DNA from: Candidatus Nitrosacidococcus sp. I8
GTDB taxonomy: Bacteria; Pseudomonadota; Gammaproteobacteria; Nitrosococcales; Nitrosococcaceae
Length of the DNA: 64,000 nt
Assembly (NCBI RefSeq): GCF_945836005.1
Contig: NZ_OX241534.1
Coordinates: 62,001-126,000 of the forward strand
Direction: 5' to 3'
Position numbers and translations under genes: made by a program. Below the pieces are notes generated by a model that saw only the letters and a program-made list of their open reading frames with translations, ran no database searches and had not been told where the DNA came from. Below are positions 56,881 through 64,000 of this stretch, one piece after another (within the stretch, counting starts at the first letter, position 1; the number at the start of each line of letters is the position of its first letter).

Positions 56881-58296
56881 TTAAATGGGTTTTGCTAACG
56901 TTGAAACATCTATAAAATGACCGGTAATTGCAGCGGCAGCAGCCATTGCAGGGCTTACTAAATGAGTACGTCCTCCTTGACCTTGACGACCTTCAAAATT
57001 ACGATTTGAAGTAGATGCACAGCGCTCTCCGGGCTCTAACCGATCTGCATTCATGGCAAGACACATAGAGCAGCCAGGCTCTCGCCATTGAAACCCAGCT
57101 TTAACAAAAATTTCATCTAACCCTTCTGTCTCTGCTTGATGTTTAACTAATCCAGAACCAGGAACAATCAGGGCTCGTTTTATATTTTCTGCAATCTTAT
57201 GGCCATCCACTACTTTTGCTGCTTCTCGTAGATCTTCAATCCGAGCATTAGTACAAGATCCAATAAAAATTACATCTAAATAAATTTCGTTTATTGGCGT
57301 ATTTGCTTCAAGTCCCATATAATGCAAGGCACGCTCCATACTACTTCTTTTAGTAGCATCAGGCTCTTGTTTTGGATCTGGGACCGTATCATCTATAGGT
57401 ACAACCATTTCAGGAGAGGTGCCCCAACTAACTTGAGGTTTTAAGTGATTAGCATCTAAGGTAATCACCTCATCAAAATACGCATCAGAATCGCTTTTTA
57501 AACCTTGCCAGTATGTTACTGCCTGATCCCAATATTCTGGTCTAGGGGCAAAAGGACGCCCTTTGAGATAGGTAATAGTAGTTTCATCAACCCCCACTAA
57601 TCCTGCTCTGGCTCCGGCTTCAATCGCCATATTACAAAGGGTCATCCGCCCTTCCATGGAAAAGTTTCTGATTACTTCTCCTGTAAATTCAATAGTGTAG
57701 CCAGTGCCTCCTGCAGTACCTATTTTTTGAATAATCGCTAAAATTACATCCTTGCTATAAACCCCAAAGGGAAGTTTACCTTCTACTTGAATCAGCATAT
57801 TTTTTGATTTTTTCTGAAGTAAACATTGGGTAGCAAGTACATGTTCTACTTCAGAGGTGCCAATACCAAAAGCAAGTGCCCCAAAGGCACCATGGGTTGC
57901 CGTGTGGGAATCGCCACATACTACTGTCATACCAGGAAGGGTAGCCCCTTGCTCAGGACCTATAATATGAACAATTCCTTGGCGCGGATCATCCATTTTA
58001 AACTCAGTTAACTTATACTCTTCACAATTCTTATCTAAAGCAGCTACCTGAGCCAGAGAAGTGGGATCTTCAATTCCTTGGTTGCGGTGAATAGTAGGAA
58101 CATTATGATCTGGTACCGCCAGATTAGTCTCTATTCTCCAAGGCTGACGCCCCGCAAGTCGTAGTCCTTCAAATGCTTGAGGAGAGGTAACTTCGTGAAT
58201 TAAATGGCGATCAATATAGAGTAGGGCAGTGCCACTTGGATCAGTACGCACTAGATGGGAATCCCAAAGTTTGTCATATAAGGTTTTTCCAGCCAT
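56881..58296 (-). CDS. leuC: 3-isopropylmalate dehydratase large subunit
   Basis: 471 residues. The 4Fe-4S ligands are in [17 protein letters not shown] and [35 protein letters not shown] is the usual aconitase-family motif. With LeuD it isomerises 2- to 3-isopropylmalate in leucine synthesis. leuD and leuB, which normally follow leuC, are absent here: a glycosyltransferase gene lies 29 bases downstream. An inverted repeat 58 bases upstream (58354-58380) may control it. Confidence 0.95.
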   Translation of the reverse strand: MAGKTLYDKLWDSHLVRTDPSGTALLYIDRHLIHEVTSPQAFEGLRLAGRQPWRIETNLAVPDHNVPTIHRNQGIEDPTSLAQVAALDKNCEEYKLTEFKMDDPRQGIVHIIGPEQGATLPGMTVVCGDSHTATHGAFGALAFGIGTSEVEHVLATQCLLQKKSKNMLIQVEGKLPFGVYSKDVILAIIQKIGTAGGTGYTIEFTGEVIRNFSMEGRMTLCNMAIEAGARAGLVGVDETTITYLKGRPFAPRPEYWDQAVTYWQGLKSDSDAYFDEVITLDANHLKPQVSWGTSPEMVVPIDDTVPDPKQEPDATKRSSMERALHYMGLEANTPINEIYLDVIFIGSCTNARIEDLREAAKVVDGHKIAENIKRALIVPGSGLVKHQAETEGLDEIFVKAGFQWREPGCSMCLAMNADRLEPGERCASTSNRNFEGRQGQGGRTHLVSPAMAAAAAITGHFIDVSTLAKPI

Positions 58297-58353
58297 TATC
58301 TATCTCTCCATCGCTCTCTCTTATAATTTAATAAATATTTTCATTCTACCCAC

Positions 58354-58380
58354 ATATTTAACTTTATTTAAGTTAAATAT
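58354..58380. promoter_or_regulatory. Inverted repeat between divergent leuC and dusA
   Basis: Perfect 10-bp arms atatttaact / agttaaatat with a seven-base spacer. It lies 18 bases before the dusA start and 58 before the leuC start, in the promoter space of both, so it could be an operator or a promoter-overlapping site. The AT content is very high, so a chance match cannot be excluded. Confidence 0.4.
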
Positions 58381-58397
58381 ATTTAAATATTAAAAAT

Positions 58398-59375
58398 ATG
58401 TATTTTCAAAATTTAAACCATAAAATTTCGGTTGCTCCAATGATGGGATGGACAGATCGTCATTGCCGCTATTTTTTACGCCTTATCTCTTATCATGTAT
58501 TGCTCTATACCGAAATGGTAACCACAGGAGCGCTTATTTATGGAGATCAAAAGCGTTTTTTGACCTATTCAAACCAAGAACACCCTATCGCACTCCAGCT
58601 CGGTGGAAGTAATCCAAAAGATTTAGCACTCTGTACCCGTATGGCTATAGATTATGGATTTGATGAAGTAAATTTAAATGTGGGCTGTCCTAGCCCAAGA
58701 GTGCAATCTGGAAGCTTTGGGGTCTGTTTGATGAAAGAGCCAGATCTGGTCGCTGAATGTGTCTCTGAGATGGTGCAGATAAGCCCAATTCCAATTACTG
58801 TTAAAACGAGAATTGGGGTAGATCACTATGACTCCTATGAATTTTTAAGCCAGTTTATTGCTAAAATTGCTCAAGCTGGATGTAGCACAGTGATTCTCCA
58901 TAGCCGAAAAGCGTGGCTTCATGGATTAAGTCCTAAGGAGAATAGAGAAATTCCCCCTTTATGCTACGAAACCGTTTATCGTATCAAACAAGATTTTCCT
59001 CAGCTAAGAATAGTGCTTAATGGGGGCGTAATTACTTTGGAGGATACACGTACTCATTTAACACAAGTTGATGGGGTTATGATCGGTCGTGCTGCTTATC
59101 ATAATCCTTATCTGCTCTCTAGGGTAGATCATACTCTCTATGACCATGATCATCCCATACCTACTCGCCATGAAATTATAGAAGCTTTCTTACCTTATAT
59201 AGAAAGGCAATTAAAACAGGGAACAAAACTCGCTACTATAGTTCGATCTACCCTAAGCTTATTCCAGGGTATGCCGAAAGGGAGAATTTGGCGTCGATCC
59301 TTAAGTGGTATTCCTTACGATTCTGGCATCTCTGTAGTGCAAGCTGCTTTGAAGAAAATACCTAACACTCTTTAA
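58398..59375 (+). CDS. dusA: tRNA-dihydrouridine(20/20a) synthase
   Basis: 325 residues. ISVAPMMGWTDRHCRYFLRL at the start identifies the DusA subgroup. NLNVGCPSPRVQSGSFGVCL contains the catalytic Cys; TVKTRIGVDHYDSYEFLSQF and VMIGRAAYHNPYL are FMN-site segments. It reduces uridine 20/20a in tRNA. It is a single gene diverging from leuC and converging with the mltD-like gene after nine bases. Confidence 0.93.
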   Translation: MYFQNLNHKISVAPMMGWTDRHCRYFLRLISYHVLLYTEMVTTGALIYGDQKRFLTYSNQEHPIALQLGGSNPKDLALCTRMAIDYGFDEVNLNVGCPSPRVQSGSFGVCLMKEPDLVAECVSEMVQISPIPITVKTRIGVDHYDSYEFLSQFIAKIAQAGCSTVILHSRKAWLHGLSPKENREIPPLCYETVYRIKQDFPQLRIVLNGGVITLEDTRTHLTQVDGVMIGRAAYHNPYLLSRVDHTLYDHDHPIPTRHEIIEAFLPYIERQLKQGTKLATIVRSTLSLFQGMPKGRIWRRSLSGIPYDSGISVVQAALKKIPNTL

Positions 59376-59384
59376 ATTTTCTAC

Positions 59385-61382
59385 TTAATTTTCTATCGGT
59401 GATTGAGCCAATTGTAAACGCTGACCAATATAAATTTGGTGTTTATCATTGATGCCATTAGAGTCTAATAGTGCTTGCAGAGTGATACCAAATCGTTGGG
59501 CAATAGTAGATAGGGTATCTCCTTGTCGCACTATATAGTCCTTAGTGATAGCACCAAGTAATTTGAGTTGTTGTCCTACTCTAATCTTCCTTGGATCGGA
59601 AATATCGTTTAGGCGGGCTAGCTCTTGGGAGTTCATTCCAAATTGCTTCGCAATGGTAGATAAAGTATCCCCTGATTGTATCGTATAGTTTGTTACCTCT
59701 GTATGAGTAGGTAATCGCAAATGCTGTCCAATCTGGATTTTTCTAGGATCAGAAATTCCATTAAATGCGGCTAATACATGAGGTTTTACTTTAAATTTTT
59801 GAGCAATAGTAGATAAAGTATCTCCTTGCTGAATAGTATAATCTGATTTAGCAATAGGTAATTGGAGATTTTGACCTATCTGAAGGTTACGAGGATCAGA
59901 GATTTTATTAAAATTAGTAATCTTATGAGCTTGAATACCAAATCTCTGGGCAATACCAGATAAAGTATCTCCCTGTTGTACTGTATATTCTGCCAAAGTA
60001 GGCACTTTATTAGTGTTTAATACATGAGATTCTTTTATTTCAGTTTTAGCTAACGTTTTTATTGGTGATGTCTCTGGTAGTCGCAATTTTTGACCTACCC
60101 TTATGGGATAAGGGCGAGAAAGGTTGTTAATCTGAGCGAGTATATCTATTGCAACTCCATGCTTTGTTGCTATCTCCGATAAAGTTTGCCCTTGCTGTAC
60201 TTGATAAAATTGATCTGGGATTTGTTGATCAAACTCTTGCCAAGGTGATAAAAAAGCAATTATTTTTGCCCGGCGGCAAGTAGGAGCACAAGGAATATGT
60301 AATTTATAGCCCTGAGGTACATACTTAATGCTATGCCAAATGGGTTCAAGTAAAGCAGGATTTGCTTTTTTTAGTTCCTCTTTGCTTACTTTAAATACCT
60401 GAGCTAGAGAGTGAGCAGGAGCAAAATGGGCAAGTTCTATTATCTCATCATTGTTAGGTTTATTGAGTGTAAGCGTACCAAAATAGTGATTTGCATTTTT
60501 ATCTACTTCTAGGGCGGCTAAAAAAGAGAGATAAAAATTCTTTGAAGCAAAACCAAAAATAGGACTTTTATACTGCTGGCGAATAGTGGCAATATCTGAG
60601 GTATTTAATTGTTTTTTTGCTTGAACCATACCAGATACTCCATGATTATAAGCAGTAATTGCAAGAGGCCAGCTTTTTAGCATTTCATAGTTATATTGGA
60701 GAAGCTGGGTTGCTGCAATGGTAGATTGAAAAGGATCTCGCCGTTCATCAATAATATGATTAATCTGTAAAAAACGCTGTCCAGTAGCTCGGGTAAATTG
60801 CCACAATCCTGCTGCACCTACTTTTGAATAAGCTTCTGGATTAAAAGAAGATTCTACATGGGGTAATACGGCTAATTCCTGTGGCAGCCCAGATGATTTT
60901 AACGTTTTATAAATAAAATCCTTATAAGCCCCTGATCGAATTAACCCCTCTTTGAACCGATCCGCTTGTCCTCGTTGAAAACGAATTCTATCGGCAGCAG
61001 CACGAAGTTCCTGATGAGTTATATTTTTTGGCCAGAGAGCAAGTATTTTTTTTTCTTCAGTAGAGAGGTTTTTTTCTTTTCCTTGGGCTACCTTCAATAA
61101 AAGGTTCTTATAGTAGTCTATCTGATCCTTAACTATATTTTCGTTACCACTTTTAGGTAGTGCAACCGTATTATAGATAACATTAATATGATCACTGTCG
61201 TGGATAAACCCATGATAAGTATCAATTTCAGTGTAAACTCGAATCCAAAACTGAAGATCTTGCTCTAGCTCTGATGAGAGAGGGAATGGGTTAGCTGAGC
61301 TCTCTGCTAAAATTGGCGTAGTGATTAAGAAGCTTACTAGTCCTAAAGCAAAAGAAAAAATTATGTTTTTACGCTTTACCAT
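59385..61382 (-). CDS. mltD: Membrane-bound lytic transglycosylase with five LysM domains
   Basis: 665 residues. Signal peptide (MVKRKNIIFSFALGLVSFLI, cleavage near ILAESS). The SLT domain near residues 165-290 has LAVLPHVESSFNPEAYSKVG with the catalytic Glu, then AAGLWQFTRATGQRF and LAITAYNHGVSGM. Five LysM repeats follow: YQVQQGQTLSEIA, YTVQQGDTLSGIA, YTIQQGDTLSTIA, YTIQSGDTLSTIA and YIVRQGDTLSTIA. E. coli MltD has two LysM domains, so this is an expanded form. No lipobox is seen at the cleavage region, so lipidation is doubtful. Confidence 0.92.
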   Translation of the reverse strand: MVKRKNIIFSFALGLVSFLITTPILAESSANPFPLSSELEQDLQFWIRVYTEIDTYHGFIHDSDHINVIYNTVALPKSGNENIVKDQIDYYKNLLLKVAQGKEKNLSTEEKKILALWPKNITHQELRAAADRIRFQRGQADRFKEGLIRSGAYKDFIYKTLKSSGLPQELAVLPHVESSFNPEAYSKVGAAGLWQFTRATGQRFLQINHIIDERRDPFQSTIAATQLLQYNYEMLKSWPLAITAYNHGVSGMVQAKKQLNTSDIATIRQQYKSPIFGFASKNFYLSFLAALEVDKNANHYFGTLTLNKPNNDEIIELAHFAPAHSLAQVFKVSKEELKKANPALLEPIWHSIKYVPQGYKLHIPCAPTCRRAKIIAFLSPWQEFDQQIPDQFYQVQQGQTLSEIATKHGVAIDILAQINNLSRPYPIRVGQKLRLPETSPIKTLAKTEIKESHVLNTNKVPTLAEYTVQQGDTLSGIAQRFGIQAHKITNFNKISDPRNLQIGQNLQLPIAKSDYTIQQGDTLSTIAQKFKVKPHVLAAFNGISDPRKIQIGQHLRLPTHTEVTNYTIQSGDTLSTIAKQFGMNSQELARLNDISDPRKIRVGQQLKLLGAITKDYIVRQGDTLSTIAQRFGITLQALLDSNGINDKHQIYIGQRLQLAQSPIEN

Positions 61383-61497
61383 TAGCGAATTAGAATAAAA
61401 AAATAAATGTAATTAAATCTATCTAGTTAAAAAGGTTATTTTAACCATTTTTTTAAAAAATGTACCCTGTTGGTATTTTCGGAGTAGTAAAAACAGA

Positions 61498-62928
61498 GTG
61501 AATCAGAAATCAATTCCACTAAATCTCTCATCTGAAGATGCTCAAATACTTTTAGCAGAGATTGCACAGAAAATTGCCTATTTTATGAGTACTATCCATG
61601 ATCAGCCAGTACAGAATCTTGAGAAATTTAATTCAGAAGCGGATTGGCTTAAAGATAAAATACCAGAATTACCTTCCAATTCTCAAAGTATATTAGATTT
61701 TATTTTTAACGAAATTATCCCACCTGCTATGAATCCAGCAAGCCCGGGCTATCTTGCTTATGTACCTGGGGGGGGATTATTTTCTTCAGCAATTGCTGAG
61801 TTTATTGCTGCAGTAGTTAATCGATATACTGGTATGTGGGAGTCTGCTCCTGCTGCAGTTGAACTAGAAACTCAAGCCCTAAGATGGCTTGCTGAATTAA
61901 TAGGATTGCCTAAAGGTACCTTGGGCTTATTCACTTCAGGTGGATCTATGTCCACCTTGATTGCTATGGTAGCTGCTAGGGATAAATATTTAGGTAACCA
62001 ATTATTAAGAGGTACTGTTTATTATTCGAGTCAAGCTCATTATGCAATTACTAAAGCAGTGCAAGTAGCAGCAATTCCTAGAGAAAATTTACGGCCTATC
62101 CCGGTAGACAGCCAATTTCGGTTGCGTATTGATTTCCTTGAGCAAGCAATTCAAAAAGATAAAGAGGCAGGTTTGTTGCCATTTTTTGTTTGTGGTACTG
62201 TAGGTACTGTAAATACGGGTGCTATAGATCCCTTAGAGAGAATTGCCCAACTTGCAGCGAAATATCAACTTTGGTTTCATATCGATGGTGCCTATGGTGC
62301 GGTTTTTTACCTTGTTTCAGAACTTCAATCTCTATTTAAGGGAATGGAGCAGGCCGATTCTGTCACAGTAGATCCTCATAAAGGATTGTTTTTAGCCTAT
62401 GGAACTGGGGTTTTATTTGTAAAAAATATGGAGGATTTACGTCGTGTCTTTGAAATATCAGCTGCTTATTTGCCTGATCCACAAAAAGATAATACTCATT
62501 TAGATTTTAGGGAACTTTCTCCAGAGCTTTCTCGAGATTGGCGAGGTCTTCGGCTTTGGTTTCCTTTTAAACTTCATGGTGTAGGTGTATTTCGGCAAGC
62601 ACTGGCTGAAAAACGTAGGTTAGCTGTTTGGGCTTGGGAAAGACTTTCTTTAGAATCTGATATAGAGATAGTAACTCCTCCAGAGCTTTCCCTATTCGCT
62701 TTTAGACAGCGTTTTAATCATATCAATCAAATAAATGAAAATAATCAAAATAGAAAACTCTTGGCTTTAATCAACCAATCTAAAAAAATTATGCTTTCAG
62801 GAACTGAACTTAATGGGCAGTTTTTTTTAAGAATTTGTATTCTTCATCTGCGTACCCAACAGTCTACTCTTGAGGAAGGATTAAAAATTATTCAAGAGGC
62901 GATAAAAAAAATGAGAGTACAAAATTAA
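61498..62928 (+). CDS. PLP-dependent group II decarboxylase
   Basis: 476 residues from a GTG start. NPASPGYLAYVPGGGLFSSA, LGLFTSGGSMSTLIAMVAAR, WFHIDGAYGAVFYLV and DSVTVDPHKGLFLAYGTGVL (PLP lysine in PHK) are the group II/aromatic-L-amino-acid or glutamate/DABA decarboxylase pattern. The amino acid substrate cannot be assigned from sequence. No transporter or polyamine genes flank it. If it accepts tyrosine, it could supply tyramine for methanofuran, as archaeal MfnA does, but the enzyme family differs and there is no direct evidence. Confidence 0.85.
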   Translation: MNQKSIPLNLSSEDAQILLAEIAQKIAYFMSTIHDQPVQNLEKFNSEADWLKDKIPELPSNSQSILDFIFNEIIPPAMNPASPGYLAYVPGGGLFSSAIAEFIAAVVNRYTGMWESAPAAVELETQALRWLAELIGLPKGTLGLFTSGGSMSTLIAMVAARDKYLGNQLLRGTVYYSSQAHYAITKAVQVAAIPRENLRPIPVDSQFRLRIDFLEQAIQKDKEAGLLPFFVCGTVGTVNTGAIDPLERIAQLAAKYQLWFHIDGAYGAVFYLVSELQSLFKGMEQADSVTVDPHKGLFLAYGTGVLFVKNMEDLRRVFEISAAYLPDPQKDNTHLDFRELSPELSRDWRGLRLWFPFKLHGVGVFRQALAEKRRLAVWAWERLSLESDIEIVTPPELSLFAFRQRFNHINQINENNQNRKLLALINQSKKIMLSGTELNGQFFLRICILHLRTQQSTLEEGLKIIQEAIKKMRVQN

Positions 62929-63191
62929 TAAGTTTAGTGAGCTTATTAATTTTTTATTTTATTAAATTCTATTTATTATCTTTATTCTATCTTGCCACTC
63001 TAGCTTTGATCTCTAGCGTTTTTTTTCAGTAAATAATCCTTCTAAAGAATTCACTTTATTTTAAAAGTAGACTAAAATGGTCCAAATAAAGTTTAAGGAG
63101 AATGATAAATTCTTTTTTTTACCTGTAAAAGGTGTATTATAAATATACATTAAATTTTTGGTAAACCAATGATGAGTAAAGGGTACACACA

Positions 63192-63755
63192 ATGCAATCA
63201 ATAGCATGGTCAATAACACTATTTGGTATGGTGGCGCTTATCGTAGTGTTCTACACTGTAATCAATAGCGCCAAAACACAAGAAGATTACTCCTCTTTTA
63301 GCGGAGCATGGTATGCGTTTCGAACTAAGTGGTTTTATATTTTAGTTGTTTTAGGCGTTGTATTAACACTACTAACACTTAATCCTTTCCCTATCCCTTC
63401 GCAAACCAAGAACTATGACAGTAAAAAGGAGAATCAAATTGTCAAGGTTACTGGTCATCAGTGGTATTGGGATATGAGTACTGATTCTTTAGTAACACAA
63501 AAACCTGTAGTTTTTGAAGTAACCAGTGAAGATGTGAACCATGGGTTTGGTATCTACGATGATGATTTAAATCTACTTGGTCAAACACAAGCAATGCCAG
63601 AGTATACTAATAAGTTAGTTTATACTTTTGATAAACCTGGTAAATATCATATTCTTTGTCTAGAGTATTGTGGGCTTGCTCATCATGGCATGGTAAGTGA
63701 CTTTACTGTGAAGGCAGATACTGAAGAAGATAAAGATATAAATTTAGATAAGTAG
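63192..63755 (+). CDS. norS: COX-II-like CuA protein, sNOR/heme-copper oxidase subunit II
   Basis: 187 residues. Two N-terminal helices (SIAWSITLFGMVALIVVFYT; FYILVVLGVVLTLLTLNPF), then a cupredoxin domain. The CuA ligands are complete: VNHGFGIYD (His) and CLEYCGLAHHGM, which fits C-x3-C-x3-H-x2-M. VKVTGHQWYWDM is the usual aromatic region for electron entry. HGFGIYD, two helices and the short length match the NorS subunit of the sNOR type described in ammonia oxidisers, where norS (coxB2) precedes norY (coxA2). A small terminal oxidase is the alternative. Upstream 62929-63191 has no gene; a TATTAT box near 63133 could be a -10 element. Confidence 0.78.
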   Translation: MQSIAWSITLFGMVALIVVFYTVINSAKTQEDYSSFSGAWYAFRTKWFYILVVLGVVLTLLTLNPFPIPSQTKNYDSKKENQIVKVTGHQWYWDMSTDSLVTQKPVVFEVTSEDVNHGFGIYDDDLNLLGQTQAMPEYTNKLVYTFDKPGKYHILCLEYCGLAHHGMVSDFTVKADTEEDKDINLDK

Positions 63756-63784
63756 CAGTAAAGGTAAAATAGAGTGAGGCAGTT

Positions 63785-64000
63785 ATGACAACTAAACTAG
63801 AGCACGCAAACCATAGTGCAGATGATATAAGCTATAGTGATGCTGAGAATCGCAGTGCACTTGTAGCAGTAAAAACTCATATTATTACTGGTTTTTTAGT
63901 TTTCTTACTTATGATGGTTGCAGGCGCCACCATGCGTGCAGCTCAAGGAAAACTAGCAGGGGTAGATGATAGCCTTTTCTACCAAATTATGACGATGCAT
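63785..64000 (+). CDS. norY: COX-I-like subunit (NorY-type), 5' end only
   Basis: 72 codons in frame to the end of the window, starting MTTKLEHANHSADDISYSDA. The first membrane helix is visible: VKTHIITGFLVFLLMMVAGATMRAAQ in two halves, where the histidine-rich catalytic core should follow beyond the window. The start lies 29 bases after norS, which supports the norSY operon. Annotation as the catalytic subunit rests on the order and on this N-terminus, since the haem and CuB ligands are not included. Confidence 0.68.
   Translation, partial: MTTKLEHANHSADDISYSDAENRSALVAVKTHIITGFLVFLLMMVAGATMRAAQGKLAGVDDSLFYQIMTMH

Noticed and set aside
63100-63130. Eight-codon open frame after AAGGAG upstream of norS as a leader peptide
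   Set aside because: Too short and without a stem-loop or regulatory codons; the AAGGAG may be chance in an AT-rich gap.

Overview
The window is about 64 kb of low-GC, AT-rich chromosome from a gammaproteobacterium. It carries almost only chromosomal genes: I see no rRNA, tRNA, phage, transposase or CRISPR array. Three things point to an ammonia oxidiser of the Nitrosococcus/Nitrosoglobus kind, or to a C1-metabolising relative. These are a tetrahydromethanopterin/methanofuran-type cofactor cluster, a COX-II-like protein with a complete CuA site followed by a COX-I-like gene (the norSY/sNOR arrangement), and a cytochrome bc1 operon. The taxonomic assignment is inference; no ammonia monooxygenase or methane monooxygenase gene lies in the window.

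Layout. 1-6.6 kb: C1-carrier cofactor cluster (amino-acid kinase, PabB, hydantoinase-like MfnF-type protein, three ATP-grasp ligases, one HisA-like barrel), mostly on the minus strand. 6.6-9.7 kb: pntAB transhydrogenase. 9.8-20.8 kb: housekeeping (gltX, queH, sspAB, petABC, fmdB-like, aspS, nadA, Nudix-ThiE fusion). 20.8-25.4 kb: yacG-coaE-pilD-pilC-pilB. 25.5-29.6 kb: lptM-lysA-methyltransferase-dapF-xerC. 29.8-30.1 kb: a small cytochrome c.

30.2-44.8 kb is the most unusual region. A large secreted protein of an unrecognised family is translationally coupled to a partial type II secretion operon (gspJ-K-L-M-C/N-D) whose secretin appears to be a lipoprotein. Then come a small lipoprotein and two further members of the same secreted family, which flank a periplasmic parvulin. 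The two later members are identical over about 1.7 kb in the stretches I compared, apart from one single-base indel each. Each indel breaks the reading frame at a different place, and the copies diverge only in their C-terminal tails. One tail is short; the other is 197 residues made only of Gly, Thr and Ser, built from 27-bp and 12-bp modules. I read this as a dedicated export locus for an abundant surface protein family with exchangeable tails.

44.9-52.3 kb: ABC-transporter-dependent surface glycan locus (Wzm/Wzt, acyltransferase-like protein, hexapeptide acyltransferase, a methyltransferase with coiled coil that could cap the chain, and a two-domain glycosyltransferase). 52.3-53.0 kb: two SMR exporters made by a tandem duplication whose edges are still readable. 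53.0-56.9 kb: glutamine amidotransferase, phhB, DUF457 membrane protein, epimerase and a GT2 transferase. 56.9-63 kb: leuC, dusA, an mltD-like protein with five LysM repeats, and a PLP-dependent decarboxylase. 63.2-64 kb: start of the sNOR/heme-copper oxidase operon, cut by the window end.
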